DNA of 64,000 nt from Gemmatirosa kalamazoonensis (GCF_000522985.1 NZ_CP007128.1:1162220-1226219); one strand, 5' to 3'. Positions 26,954 to 38,783 are shown, numbered from the stretch's first letter. Made by a program: numbers and translations. The notes: generated by a model not told the origin, from the sequence alone.

Positions 26954-27340
26954 TCAGCTGGAGCGCTTGCGCGTCGACTTGCGGCCGCTCGACTTGCGTG
27001 CGGTCGACTTCCGCGCCGTCGACTTCCGCGCCGTCGACTTCCGCGACGAGGAGCGCTTGCTCGACGACTTCTTCGCCGTCGAGCGCTTCGACGTGGAGCG
27101 CTTCGACGTCGACTTCTTGCTCGACGCGCGCTTCGTGCTCCGCTTGCGCGGCACCTTCGCGCCCTTCTCGCGCGCCTCGGAGAGGCCGATCGCGATCGCC
27201 TGCTTGCGGCTCGTGACCTTGCCGCCGTGCCCCGACTTGCCGCGCTTCAGCGTGCCTTTCTTGCGCCGGTGCATCGCGCTCTTCACCGACTTGCCGGCCG
27301 ACTTGCCGTACTTGCGACCCCCGCTCTTCTTCGCCGCCAT
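26954..27340 (-). CDS. DUF6496-like protein with histone H1-like Lys/Ser tail
   Basis: A 128-residue protein. The start is set by AGGAGGCGAC directly before the ATG at 27340. The N-terminal 60 residues (AAKKSGGRKYGKSAGKSVKSAMHRR, GGKVTSRKQAIAIGLSEAR) match the DUF6496 pattern, also found in plant-type KGG-like stress proteins. From about residue 70 it becomes a tail of K-S-T-A-R-K-S-T repeats, like the C-terminal tails of bacterial histone H1-like proteins. Such tails bind DNA without specificity; a nucleoid role is inferred. The repeats create open but meaningless frames on the opposite strand. Confidence 0.75.
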   Translation of the reverse strand: MAAKKSGGRKYGKSAGKSVKSAMHRRKKGTLKRGKSGHGGKVTSRKQAIAIGLSEAREKGAKVPRKRSTKRASSKKSTSKRSTSKRSTAKKSSSKRSSSRKSTARKSTARKSTARKSSGRKSTRKRSS

Positions 27341-27433
27341 GTCGCCTCCTCGTGAAGGGAGAATTGACGCATGTCGCGCCGAATTCCCAAGCGGCGGCAA
27401 GTCTGATACCAACTCGACATTAATTCTCGGGCG

Positions 27434-30256
<2,823 letters not shown>

Positions 30257-30460
30257 GGCGAGACCCGGGTGGTCGACGGAACTGCGACAGCGCGGCCCTG
30301 CGAATCGTTGGCCGTCGCGCCGGGTCGTACGCCGGTTCTGACGAGAGGTTTACCGGGTCGTCACGCGGTACGGACGTGTCGACCCGCCGGCCGAGAAAAA
30401 GGATCCGGCGCGCGTCGGTTTGGTACCGTCCGCGCGCCGCAGCCGAGCGATCCTGGGCGA

Positions 30461-30479
30461 AGGGGGGGGAGCCCCCCCT
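30461..30479. terminator. G-run/C-run hairpin after the SDR gene
   Basis: A block of eight G, then AG, then seven C forms an 8-bp stem with a 3-nt loop six bases beyond the SDR stop (minus strand). It could end the AAA-PEBP-SDR transcript. Homopolymer length here may be unreliable in the assembly. Confidence 0.45.
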
Positions 30480-30484
30480 GGGAC

Positions 30485-31270
30485 CTAGGTCCGCGCCCGC
30501 CGCATCGGCACCCGCGTCTCCACCCACGTCAGCATGCGCATCGGTAGGTGCCGGAACAGCGACACCATCGCGCGATACCGGAGGTCGGGCACCACCACCA
30601 CCGGCCCGCCGCGGTCGAGCGCGCGCAGCGACGCGGCCACGACGTCGTCGGCCGACAGCCACGCCCAGTCGGGGATGCCCGTCCCGCCGGCGCCCATGCG
30701 CTGGTGGAACTCCGTGCGCGTGAAGCCCGGGCAGAGCGCCTGCACCCGCACCCCGGTGCCCGCCACCTCCGCCGCGAGCCCCTCGGACAGCACACGGAGG
30801 AACGCCTTCGCCGCCGAGTAGGTGACCGTGCCCGGCACCGTCACGAAGGACGCCACCGACGCGACGTTGACGATCGCGCCGCGCCGCCGCGCGACCATGC
30901 CCGGCAGCACCGCCTGCACCAGCCGCAGCGGCGCGAGACAGTGCACGCGCACCATCCGCTGCTGCGCCGCGGGGTCGGTGCGGGCGAGCGTCCCCGTCGT
31001 CCCGAACCCCGCGTTGTTCACCAGCACGTCGACCGCTTCGGTGCCTAACGACTCGGCCAGCGCGCCGGTCGCCGCCTCGTCCGACAGGTCCGCCGCGTGC
31101 ACCCGTGCCGCCACGCCGTGCCGCGCGCGCAGCTCGCCGGCGGTCGCCTCGAGCCGCGCCACGTCGCGCGCCACGAGCAGCAGGTCGTGTCCGCGCTCGG
31201 CGAGCCGGTCGCAGAAGACGCGGCCGATGCCGGCGGTGGCGCCGGTCACGACGGCGAGAGGGCGCGTCAC
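30485..31270 (-). CDS. Short-chain dehydrogenase/reductase
   Basis: A 261-residue classical SDR. The cofactor motif is VVTGATAGIGRVF near residues 7-19; ADLSD follows the third strand and VNNAGFG is the NNAG motif. The catalytic set is Ser in NVASVASF and Tyr/Lys in YSAAK. The C-terminus (RAMVSLFRHLPMRMLTWVE) is hydrophobic and may sit at the membrane, as in SDRs acting on lipids. The Arg in VARDVARLE suggests NADP preference. It begins 7 nt after the PEBP gene, so the two are co-transcribed. Confidence 0.88.
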   Translation of the reverse strand: MTRPLAVVTGATAGIGRVFCDRLAERGHDLLLVARDVARLEATAGELRARHGVAARVHAADLSDEAATGALAESLGTEAVDVLVNNAGFGTTGTLARTDPAAQQRMVRVHCLAPLRLVQAVLPGMVARRRGAIVNVASVASFVTVPGTVTYSAAKAFLRVLSEGLAAEVAGTGVRVQALCPGFTRTEFHQRMGAGGTGIPDWAWLSADDVVAASLRALDRGGPVVVVPDLRYRAMVSLFRHLPMRMLTWVETRVPMRRART

Positions 31271-31277
31271 GCGCCGC

Positions 31278-31805
31278 TCAACGCCCGTAGCGTGCGGTCA
31301 GCGTCGCCTTCGCGAGCTGGTTCGCGTGCAGGTTGAATCCCACCATCGCCGCGGTCGCGTTCGCGGGCACGTCGATCTTGTCGGTCTTCAGCGCGTAGAC
31401 CGTGAACACGTAGCGGTGCGGCCGGTCCCCCGGCGGCGGGCACGGGCCGCCGTAGCCCTTCGTGCCGAAGTCCGTGTTCCCCTGCGTGCCGACGTTCGTC
31501 GCGCCCGCGGCGAGCGACGTGACGTTCGCCGGGATGTTGTAGAGCACCCAGTGCCACCATCCGCTGCCCGTCGGCGCGTCGGGGTCGTACACCGTGACGG
31601 CGAAACTCTTCGTCCCCGCCGGCGCGCCGCTCCATCGCAGCGCGGGCGACACGTTCTGGCCGCCGCACCCCATGGCGTTCAGCACGTGGCGCGCCGGGAT
31701 CGTCGCGCCGGACTTGACGTCCGGGCTGGTGAGCGCGAGATGGCCCTGCGCGTGCGCGGGCGTGGCGAGCAACACGACGGCGGCGAGCGAGACGAGTCTG
31801 CGCAT
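31278..31805 (-). CDS. PEBP/Raf kinase inhibitor-like protein (YbhB/YbcL family), exported
   Basis: A 175-residue protein with a signal peptide (LVSLAAVVLLATPAHA, then QG). The ligand pocket is marked by NVSPALRWSGAPAGTKSFAVTVYDPDAP and GWWHWVLYNIP, then YGGPCPPPGDRPHRYVFTVYAL, all hallmarks of bacterial PEBP proteins. A GAGGAG site precedes the ATG at 31805. The biochemical role of exported members is unknown. It lies between an AAA ATPase gene (56 nt) and the SDR gene (7 nt) on the minus strand. Confidence 0.88.
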   Translation of the reverse strand: MRRLVSLAAVVLLATPAHAQGHLALTSPDVKSGATIPARHVLNAMGCGGQNVSPALRWSGAPAGTKSFAVTVYDPDAPTGSGWWHWVLYNIPANVTSLAAGATNVGTQGNTDFGTKGYGGPCPPPGDRPHRYVFTVYALKTDKIDVPANATAAMVGFNLHANQLAKATLTARYGR

Positions 31806-31861
31806 GTCGAAGCTCCTCGTTGTCTTGGGGATCGCGTCCGCTGGAAACTTAGCGGGTCGCA

Positions 31862-32680
31862 TCACCCCATCCCGAGCGCCCGCAGGTATCGCCCCGGATC
31901 GCCGAGGAAGTCGCGCGTGAGCCACACGTGCTCCAGCGTCTCGTACGCCACGCGCTCCGGCGGCGCCGTGTCGAACGTGTAGAGTCGCGCGCCGGGTAGC
32001 GCGAGCAGGATCGGCGAGTGTGTCGCGATCACGAACTGCGCGCCCTGCCCCACCATGTCGATGAGCATCGCGAGCAGCGCGAGCTGGCTCTGCGGCGACA
32101 GCGCGGCCTCCGGCTCGTCGAGCAGGTAGAGGCCCTCCGGCACGAGCCGGTCGCCGAACACGCGGAGGAACGCTTGCCCGTGCGAGTTGGCGTCGAGATC
32201 CACGCCGTAGCGCCGCTCCATGTCGGCGAGCGAGGCGCGCAGCGGCCCCTGCGCCCTGCCTAACGCGTCCGGCGCCCGTCGGGCTGCGGCGTACTCGCGC
32301 GCCGTCTCGTCGAGCTGCCGCAGCATGTCGGCGCGCTCGCGCGCGAGCCGCTTCGCGAAGCCGAAGAAGTCCTCCGCCCGTAGGAAGAAGCCGCGCGGCG
32401 TGCGGTGCGTCCACGACAGCGTGAGCGCCGCGGCGAGCGCGCCCGCCGCCTCGAGCGACGGGTCGCGCGCGAGATCATCGGTCCCGATCGCGGGCAGCCC
32501 CGCCGCCACCGCGATCCCCTCGAGCAGCGTCGATTTCCCGGATCCGTTGTCGCCGACGAAGCACGTCACCGGCGCGTCGAGCGCGAGCGTCGTCATCGCG
32601 TGCACCGCCGGCACGGTGAACGGGTATGCGCGCTCGGCCCCGGCGGGCACGCGGAGCCGCAGCTCGGCGAGGTGGATCAT
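31862..32680 (-). CDS. AAA/ABC-type ATPase, stand-alone
   Basis: A 272-residue soluble ATPase. Walker A is [14 protein letters not shown] near residues 42-50. Walker B with the catalytic Glu is [12 protein letters not shown] near 190-200, and [15 protein letters not shown] holds the switch His. The SxxSxG region is replaced by NSHGQAF, typical of stand-alone AAA_21/AAA_23 ATPases of the DUF2813/OLD-like superfamily rather than transporters. No permease is next to it. These proteins occur in many defence and repair settings, but nothing else in this locus supports such a role. Confidence 0.8.
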   Translation of the reverse strand: MIHLAELRLRVPAGAERAYPFTVPAVHAMTTLALDAPVTCFVGDNGSGKSTLLEGIAVAAGLPAIGTDDLARDPSLEAAGALAAALTLSWTHRTPRGFFLRAEDFFGFAKRLARERADMLRQLDETAREYAAARRAPDALGRAQGPLRASLADMERRYGVDLDANSHGQAFLRVFGDRLVPEGLYLLDEPEAALSPQSQLALLAMLIDMVGQGAQFVIATHSPILLALPGARLYTFDTAPPERVAYETLEHVWLTRDFLGDPGRYLRALGMG

Positions 32681-32736
32681 GCCCGAAAGCTATCCCACGC
32701 TCCGACCCGCGCTGCGGCCCGCGCTCCCGAGAGCGA

Positions 32737-33060
32737 TCAGTGCCGGTCGCTCCGCAGCTCGCGCCGGTCGCGCCGCACCTCGCGGCGGTCGCGCACGACC
32801 TCCCGCGCGTCGCCGCGCAGCTCGCGGCGGTCGGCGTGCACCTCGGCGACGTCACCCGCGCGACGGTCCGCGCGCAGATCGCGGCGGTCGGTGCGGATCT
32901 CGCGCCGGTCGTCGACCAGATCGCGGCGGTCGCGCCGCAGGTCGCGCGCGTCGGTGCGGATCTCGTGGCGCGAGACGGGCTGCGCGTGTGCCGCGCTCGC
33001 CGCCGCGGTGAGGCCGATCGTCGTCGCCGCGATCCATGCGGCCGTTCTGCTGCGCGTCAT
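32737..33060 (-). CDS. Secreted Arg/Asp-rich heptad-repeat protein
   Basis: A 107-residue protein with a signal peptide ([20 protein letters not shown], then QP). The mature part is almost only Arg, Asp, Glu, Leu and Val in about ten 7-residue units of the form D-R-R-D/E-L-R-x, for example RRDRRDL, RTDRRDL and RRDRREL. Each unit corresponds to a 21-bp imperfect DNA repeat. A long, charged single helix is the likely fold. I know no function. It is the first of four minus-strand genes and is divergent from ridA. Confidence 0.7.
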   Translation of the reverse strand: MTRSRTAAWIAATTIGLTAAASAAHAQPVSRHEIRTDARDLRRDRRDLVDDRREIRTDRRDLRADRRAGDVAEVHADRRELRGDAREVVRDRREVRRDRRELRSDRH

Positions 33061-33202
33061 GTGTGCCTCCTGGTCTGCGTCTCGTGCGTCGGTCGTCCTG
33101 CGTCGTACTCGGGAGGACGCGGCCCGCATGGCGGCGTTAAGCGTCCGCTCCGCGACTGGTCCGGTGCTGGCGCGACGCGACGGCGTGCGATATCCGTCCA
33201 TC

Positions 33203-33595
33203 ATGCCACGTCAACTCGTCTCCTCCGGCACACCTTGGGAGCCCGTCGTGGGCTACTCGCGCGCGGTGCGCGCGGGCCGGCACGTGTTCGTCTCCGGCAC
33301 GACCGCCACCGGCGACGACGGCGCGATCGTCGGCCGCGGCGACGCCTACGCGCAGGCCCGCCAGGCCATCGCGAACCTCGAGCGCGCGCTCGCGAAGGCC
33401 GGCGCGTCGCTCGCCGACGTCGTGCGCACGCGCATGTTCGTCACCGACATCTCGCGCTGGCAGGAGTACGCGCGCGCGCACGGCGAGGCGTTCGGCGACG
33501 TGCGTCCGGCGACGGCGATGGTGGAGGTCAGGCGGCTCATCGACCCCGAGATGCTGTTCGAGATCGAGGCCGACGCGCTGCTCGACGACGCCTGA
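33203..33595 (+). CDS. RidA-family enamine/imine deaminase
   Basis: A 130-residue protein of normal RidA length. Start ATG 33203 gives [25 protein letters not shown]. Family features are [47 protein letters not shown] and RPATAMVEV followed by [15 protein letters not shown], which includes the Arg and Glu of the active site. It is most like the YjgH/TdcF-type subgroup with the GTT motif. It hydrolyses reactive enamines from PLP enzymes. It stands alone between two minus-strand units, and converges on the transglycosylase gene with a 16-nt spacer. Confidence 0.88.
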   Translation: MPRQLVSSGTPWEPVVGYSRAVRAGRHVFVSGTTATGDDGAIVGRGDAYAQARQAIANLERALAKAGASLADVVRTRMFVTDISRWQEYARAHGEAFGDVRPATAMVEVRRLIDPEMLFEIEADALLDDA

Positions 33596-33611
33596 CGCCG
33601 CCCGACGCGGC

Positions 33612-36121
33612 CTAACGAGCGTACAGCGCCGAGTAGAACGCGCGGTTGCGGCTCACGATGCGCACGTAGTCGCGCGTCTCGTCGTACGGGATCCGCTCCA
33701 CGAACAGCTCCGGGTCCGCGGTCCCCGCGCGGCGGCGCCACCGCGCGACGGGCGTGCCGCCGGCGTTGTACGCGGCGAGCGCGTACGCGACGTCGGGGTA
33801 CGCGGCGAGCGACGACGCGAGATGCCGCGTGCCGAGGGCCACGCTCACGTCGGGCTGCCGCAGCAGCGCCGGCGCCCACGGCACGCCGGCGCGCGCCGTG
33901 CCTAACGCATCCCACAGCGATCGCCCGACGGGCGGCATGATCTGCATGAGCCCCACCGCGCCCACGGCCGACGTCGCGCCCGGCGTGAAGCTCGACTCCT
34001 GACGGATCACCGCCGCGACGAGCGCCGGGTCCATGTCGCGCGCGCGCGCCGACTCGCGCACGAGCGGCTGCCACGGCCACGGGTACAGCGCGCGATAGGC
34101 CGATGCCGACGCCGGGGCGCCCCGCTCCATCGCGCGGCGCGTGAGCCGCATCCCGCTCGATGTCGCGCCCGCGTCGCTCAGCGCGCGCGCGGCGGCGAGC
34201 AGTCGCGCTGCCGACGTGTCCGCCCACCGCGCGAGGCCGTCGCGCTCCCACCCCAGCTCCGGGTCGAAGCCGATGCGCTGGAGCAGCGCCAGCCGCCTGA
34301 CGGTCGCGCCCACCTCCTCGGGCGGCGCGCCGGCCGCGTCGCTGCCCTCGGGTGCCCACGGCGGGCGGCCGAGTCGGCGGGCGGCGAGCATCGCGTAGTA
34401 CGACGCGGGAACGCGCGCCGCCGCCTCGCGCCACCGCGCGCGCGCACCCGCCGAGTCCCCGACGCCGCGGCGGCGCGCCCGGCCCAGTACGTCGCCGCGA
34501 GCGTCTCCTCGCTCGGCGTCGTGTCGGCGCCGGCGCGCGGCGTGACACGCGTCGCGCGCAGTGCGTCGAGCTCGCGCAGCGCGGTCGCGGCGTCGCCGCC
34601 GGCGAGCGCGATGATCGCCGCGTCGAATCGCGCGCGCGGTGCGCGCACGCTCCCCGGGTGCTCGCGCGCGAGCCGCAGGAGCACGGCACGCGCATCCGCG
34701 TCGCGGCCCTCGTCCACCGCGAGGTCGGCGAGCAGGTAGAGCGCGCTCGCCGCCGCCTCGGTGTCGCCGGAGAACGTGCGCGCCACCTCCTCGAGCGCGG
34801 CACGCGCGCCGGTCCCGCGGGCCCGCAGCGACAGCCGCGCGCGCTGGTACGCCGCGTCGCCGGCGAGCGGGCCGCCCGCGGCGCGCACGCGCGCGAGCTC
34901 GGCCATCGCGTCGGCCGTGCGGCCCGCGCGGGCGAGCAGCGTCGCGTACGTGTAGCGGTCGCGCGTCGTGCCCTGCCCCGCCGCGAGCGCGCGCGCGTAA
35001 CCCGTCACCGCGCGCGCCGCGGGCCCCGACGCCGCCGCGCTGCGCGCCACCGCGAGCTCCTCCGCCGGCGTGAGGCGGCCGAACGCCGCGTCGAGCAGCT
35101 CCACCGCGTCGCGCGCCTCGGTCGTGCCGCTCCGCGCGGCGACGAGCCGCACGAGCGAGTCGCGCAGCGGCGCGCGGCGCGGGTCGTTAGGCGCGAGCGC
35201 CGCGAGGCGGAGCGACAGCGCCTTCGCCGGCCGTCCCGCGGCGGCCCACGCCGCCGCGGCGCCTAACGTGTCGGCGGCGCGCTCGCGCGCCGTGGCCTCC
35301 GACGCGGGGGCGCGGTCGCGCGCGGCAGCGAGCGACAGCCGCGCGTAGGCGCGCGCACGCTCGGCGGAGTCGCGCGTCAGCTCGGCGCCGCGCAGCGCGA
35401 GCCAGTCGGCGATCTGCGGCAGCAGCGACGCGGCGGCGGCGTACGCGGCGCGCGCGCTGTCGGCGAGCGCGCGGGAACGGTCGGCCGGTGCGTTCGGGCC
35501 GGCTCGCTCGTCCTCGGCGACGCCGGCGAGTCGGTCGAGCGCGCGGGCGACGAGCGCGAGGCGCACGCCGCGCTCCGTCGCGTCGCCCGCGCGGGCCGCC
35601 GCGCGCCGTGCCGCGTCGAGCGCATCGCGGGCGAGCGACTCGCGCGACGCCGCCGGCGCGCCGACGCCGCGCGCGAGTGCCGCGCGCGCGACGAGCAGCG
35701 GCCCGAACCCGCGCAGCGCCGAATCGGGAACTTCCGCGGCGAGCTTCGCCGTCGTCGTCCACTCCTCGCGCTCCGCCGCCGCGGCCGCGGCGAGCAGGAG
35801 GATCGTCGGCGTGCGGCGCGCGGGGTCGGCGAGCGCCGGCGCGAGGGCAGCGGTCGCGCGCCATCCGGCGTCCATCGCGAGCGCGTCGCGCGCGCTCCGC
35901 GCCGCGGCGTCGATATCGGCCGGGAGCGTCGCGATGATCGCCTCCGCGTCGCTGCGCGGCGGCGTGTCGTGCGCGTTCGGCGTGGCCGCGACGTCGCCGT
36001 CGTCGGCGTGGGTGTTCGTGGCGTCGCACGCGAGCAGCGCGACGAGCGCGAGCAGGGCGAGCGGCGCCACGCGCGCGCGTGTGGTCGTGGCGCGGCGGGC
36101 GTCGGTCGAGCGGTGTGTCAT
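33612..36121 (-). pseudogene. Soluble lytic transglycosylase (Slt-like) with TPR region, frameshifted at a G4 run
   Basis: An 836-residue protein if repaired. Residues about 1-45 contain a lipobox (LVALLACD). A long helical TPR-like superhelix follows to about 640. The catalytic domain is near the C-terminus: IRQESSFTPGATSAVGAVGLMQIMP (catalytic Glu) and ALAAYNAGGTPVARW. The frame breaks at the G4 run (complement of 34457-34460). Upstream the text runs to YWAGRAAAASG; adding one G continues DSAGARARWREAAARVPASY into the catalytic frame, which is otherwise intact. It is either a recent mutation or an assembly error. The enzyme would cut peptidoglycan in the periplasm. The stop TAG is in CGTTAGGC. 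Confidence 0.88.
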
Positions 36122-36229
36122 CGCCCGTCCGACGTTTCAAGGGCGGGACCAGCCGCGCGCACGTTACGCGAAACGGCGAGCCACCACGCAACGTCGGGCT
36201 CGCCGTGTCGATCGAGGGTGACGATTCCG

Positions 36230-36406
36230 TCAGCCTTCGGGAAGCACTTCGCGCGAGAACACGACGGTGAGTCGCTGGCCGTCCTGCGCCATCATTGCGG
36301 GTTCCCATCCGCCCCGGCTCCGCTCGTTCAGCAGATCGGTCAGGGCATCTTCGTCGTCGCGCAGATGGCGCGAGAGGCGTATCACGACGGCCTGGTATTC
36401 TTTCAC
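36230..36406 (-). CDS. DUF4177-like small protein
   Basis: A 58-residue protein from a GTG start: MKEYQAVVIRLSRHL, then ALTDLLNERSRGGWEPAMMA and RLTVVFSREV. The layout Y-x-x-V-V, L-x-x-x-L-N, G-G-W-E and a final hydrophobic strand is that of DUF4177, a tiny one-domain family of unknown function. It is short and GTG-started, so automated calls could miss it. The start is the only usable one after an upstream stop. It lies about 110 nt upstream of the transglycosylase start on the same strand. Confidence 0.6.
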   Translation of the reverse strand: MKEYQAVVIRLSRHLRDDEDALTDLLNERSRGGWEPAMMAQDGQRLTVVFSREVLPEG

Positions 36407-36524
36407 GCGAGTGCCGACGGAAATTTGGGACGCAATAGACCTATGTCCGACAAGAGCTTAGAGCACCATGCATGCCAACACAAGGGGCCGCCAATGTCAC
36501 GATCGCACGCGCGCGCGCAGGTGA

Positions 36525-36559
36525 GCGCGATACGCGCGCGTGTCGCGCGCGTATCGCGC
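36525..36559. repeat. Perfect 16-bp inverted repeat with 3-nt loop
   Basis: GCGCGATACGCGCGCG at 36525-36540 is followed by TGT and its exact reverse complement at 36544-36559. It sits in a stretch without genes between the DUF4177-like gene and a plus-strand small gene, within alternating CG runs that could also adopt Z-form. It may be a terminator or a protein-binding site. Confidence 0.7.
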
Positions 36560-36670
36560 GTGCTGTGACGAGAACGTGAGCGTCGTCACGCGCGCGGGTA
36601 TTCAACATGCACTCATGAGATGCCCCGCCTCTCGATTCACCATAGCGGGAATGGGCTTCACCCTCGGTAG

Positions 36671-36957
36671 ATGACGTCACTGCTTCGGTTCACGGATGCA
36701 CGCGGAATAGAGTGGGAGGTGTGGGAGGTCGGTGCGCGTCCCCAGCCGGTCGATCGCGCGCCGGGGCCCCGATGCCGCGCTGGCTCTGCTTCGAGTCGGC
36801 GACGGAGCGCCGGCGGCTCGCGCAGTACCCGGAGCGCTGGCACGTCATGACGCCGCAGGAGCTCGATACGCTCTGCCAGTCGGCGCGGCCCGCGCGGCCC
36901 AGCCCCACCGACCACAAGGCCGTACCCGCCGAGCCCCGACGCTCCGAGCGTCGCTGA
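36671..36957 (+). pseudogene. Small protein of the W-x-V/F-x-S family, frameshifted at GGGGCCCC
   Basis: The first 32 codons from ATG 36671 read MTSLLRFTDARGIEWEVWEV and end at RAPG. The text then jumps frame at 36763-36770 (GGGGCCCC). One extra G restores PMPRWLCFESATERRRLAQY, then YPERWHVMTPQELDTLC, giving about 95 residues. The joined protein shares W-x-V-x-x-V, L-x-F-x-S, R-R and P-x-x-W with its two neighbours. I do not know the family's function. The gene converges on the next, 12 nt away. Confidence 0.6.
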
Positions 36958-36969
36958 CCGCCGCGGCGC

Positions 36970-37350
36970 TCAGAGGGCCGCGGTGGCGCGGTCGCCGGGC
37001 GTGTCGTTAGGCGGGATCGGCGGCAGGGGCGCGGCGGCGCGGGGTGCGGAGGCGCGGGGTCCGGCGGCGCGGGGTGCCGTCGCGACGGCGCGCTGCAGGA
37101 TGGCGGCGATCGCCGAGTCCTCCAGCTCCTCCCAGCCGTCCGGGACGGGCCCCCAGCGTCGGCGTTCGCCGGTGGCCGACTCGAACGCGAGCCATCCGCT
37201 CGCGAAATCCGGGGGCAGCGGGAGCCGCTCGCGCCCCGTGGCAGGATCCACGAGGCGATGGCGCTCGAGCCACACCGGGAGCACCGCCCAGACCTGCCAG
37301 ACGACGCCGTAGTCGTCGCTGATGCTGCGTAGCACGTCGGTTCGCCCCAT
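36970..37350 (-). CDS. Small protein of the W-x-V/F-x-S family
   Basis: A 126-residue frame using the ATG at 37350 (MGRTDVLRSISDDYGVVWQVW); a longer start at 37392 adds 14 residues. The core is VVWQVWAVLP, then SGWLAFESATGERRRWGPVP and DGWEELEDSAIAAIL. It shares spaced residues with the genes on either side. The last 40 residues are a low-complexity Ala/Pro tail. Function unknown. Confidence 0.6.
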   Translation of the reverse strand: MGRTDVLRSISDDYGVVWQVWAVLPVWLERHRLVDPATGRERLPLPPDFASGWLAFESATGERRRWGPVPDGWEELEDSAIAAILQRAVATAPRAAGPRASAPRAAAPLPPIPPNDTPGDRATAAL

Positions 37351-37507
37351 CGCGCGCCGGGAACTCGGCGCACGACCGAAGCTCGCAAGCATCAGGCCGC
37401 GTTGTGACGCGGATCACGCTCTTTCGGGTGGTCGGCTTTCCCCGTGATGGGGGTCACCGCGGCCCGACTCTCGCTAGGCCAGCCGCTCTGACCCTTCACC
37501 GGACTTC

Positions 37508-37753
37508 ATGCTCGCCGCCCACGACGACTCCGGCGGCTCGCCCTCGGGCGGGCTGCCGTCGCACGATCCGGTGTACTTCCAGGCGCCGGACTACACCCAC
37601 TGGACCGTGCACGAGGTCCACGATCCGGTGACGCCAGGGGGCCGTGCGCTGCTGTTCGTCTCCTCGGCGGGCTTCCGCCGCGTGCGCAGCTTTCCCACCG
37701 ATTGGCGCCGGCTCTCTCCCGCCGACCTCTGGAAGCTCTCCTGGCAGCGGTGA
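37508..37753 (+). CDS. Small protein of the W-x-V/F-x-S family
   Basis: An 81-residue protein: HWTVHEVHDP, then GGRALLFVSSAGFRRVRSFP and TDWRRLSPADLWKLS. The order W-x-V-x-E-V, L-x-F-x-S, R-R and P-x-x-W repeats that of the two genes before it, which suggests local paralogues. It may be a small regulatory or structural protein; no motif is known to me. The TGA lies in the first unit of a tandem repeat. Confidence 0.6.
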   Translation: MLAAHDDSGGSPSGGLPSHDPVYFQAPDYTHWTVHEVHDPVTPGGRALLFVSSAGFRRVRSFPTDWRRLSPADLWKLSWQR

Positions 37754-37792
37754 ACGCGCGGTGAACGCGCGGTGAAACGCGCGGTGAGCCGC
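37747..37792 (+). repeat. Tandem GCGGTGAACGC repeat at a gene end
   Basis: Four head-to-tail 11-12 bp units (two exact, two variants) begin within the last codons of the preceding small gene and run into the spacer. The first unit supplies its stop codon. Confidence 0.75.
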
Positions 37793-37881
37793 TGATCGCT
37801 GTCCGACGACGGCGCCACGTCGATGAGGCGCCCCGCAGATCCGTTAGGCGGCGCCGTCGCCCGAGTCGTTGGAGTCCCATC

Positions 37882-38025
37882 ATGCCGCGCATGCCGCGCA
37901 TGCCGCGCACGCCGCGCGACCGTCGGTCCGTCACTGCCCGCGATCTCGTCGCGCTCGTCCTCGCCGCGCTGTGGTGCGCCGCGGAGATCGCCCACGCCTA
38001 CGCCGCCTACGTCAGGAGCGGATAG
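37882..38025 (+). CDS. 47-residue single-span membrane protein
   Basis: Starts at ATG 37882 and reads MPRMPRMPRTPRDRRSVTA, then a hydrophobic helix (DLVALVLAALWCAAEIAHAY) and a short tail ending VRSG. The N-terminus is a 9-bp tandem repeat. GGAG lies 10 nt upstream. The stop is 9 nt before the upp start, so it may be co-translated with upp. I recognise no family. Confidence 0.5.
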   Translation: MPRMPRMPRTPRDRRSVTARDLVALVLAALWCAAEIAHAYAAYVRSG

Positions 38026-38034
38026 ATTGTCGCC

Positions 38035-38694
38035 ATGACCACGCCCCCCGACGCGGCCGAGCGCTTTCCGTCGCTCGTCGTCATCCGTCACCCGCTCGTG
38101 CAGCACAAGCTCACGATCCTGCGCGACCGCCGGACGCAGACGAAGATCTTCAAGGAGCTCGTCGACGAGATCGCGATGCTGATGGCGTACGAGGCGACGG
38201 CGGATCTGCCGCTCGACAACCTCGCGGTCGACACGCCGCTCGAGCAGACGATGGGGAAGCAGGTGAGCGGCAAGAAGCTCACGCTCGTGCCGATCCTGCG
38301 TGCGGGGCTCGGCATGGTGGAGGGGATCCTACGCCTCGTCCCGTCGGCGCGCGTGGGGCACATCGGGCTGTACCGCGACCACGACACGCTCGAGCCGGTG
38401 GACTACTACTTCAAGGTTCCGAGCGACGCGGCCGAGCGGGATTTCTTCGTCCTCGACCCGATGCTCGCCACGGGAGGGAGCGCGGTCTCCGCGGTGGCGT
38501 CGCTGAAGCGCGCCGGCGCGACGCGCATCCGGTTCCTCTGCCTCGTCGCCGCCCCCGAGGGCGTCCGCCGCCTGAGCGCGGCCCACCCCGACGTCACGAT
38601 CTACTGCGCGTCGCTCGACCGGGAGCTGAACGCGCAGGGCTACATCCTCCCGGGGCTGGGGGATGCGGGGGACCGATTGTTCGGAACGCGCTAG
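38035..38694 (+). CDS. upp: Uracil phosphoribosyltransferase
   Basis: A 219-residue cytoplasmic enzyme of normal length that joins uracil to PRPP to make UMP (pyrimidine salvage). Recognisable text: [37 protein letters not shown], the PRPP-binding loop [18 protein letters not shown], and the uracil-binding C-terminus [17 protein letters not shown]. The start ATG gives the usual short leader. It ends inside a repeat-armed hairpin that separates it from the convergent DUF2225 gene. Confidence 0.95.
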   Translation: MTTPPDAAERFPSLVVIRHPLVQHKLTILRDRRTQTKIFKELVDEIAMLMAYEATADLPLDNLAVDTPLEQTMGKQVSGKKLTLVPILRAGLGMVEGILRLVPSARVGHIGLYRDHDTLEPVDYYFKVPSDAAERDFFVLDPMLATGGSAVSAVASLKRAGATRIRFLCLVAAPEGVRRLSAAHPDVTIYCASLDRELNAQGYILPGLGDAGDRLFGTR

Positions 38695-38770
38695 TCTCTA
38701 CGCTCTGCGCTCCACGCTCGCTCGGCCGAACGACGGAGCGAGCGTGGAGCGTGGAGCCTAGAGCGTGGCA
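38691..38770. terminator. Repeat-armed hairpin (GCGTGGA units) between upp and the DUF2225 gene
   Basis: CGCTCCACGCTCGCTC pairs with GAGCGAGCGTGGAGCG around a short loop, and imperfect GCGTGGA/TCTACGC units extend both arms. It includes the upp stop codon and lies between convergent genes, so a two-way terminator is likely. The unit is the same as in the hairpin at 44017. Confidence 0.7.
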
Positions 38771-38783
38771 GGGAGGTCGGTGG

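Noticed and set aside
31862-32680. Anti-phage role for the stand-alone AAA ATPase
   Set aside because: No partner nuclease, reverse transcriptase or toxin is adjacent; neighbours are PEBP and SDR genes.
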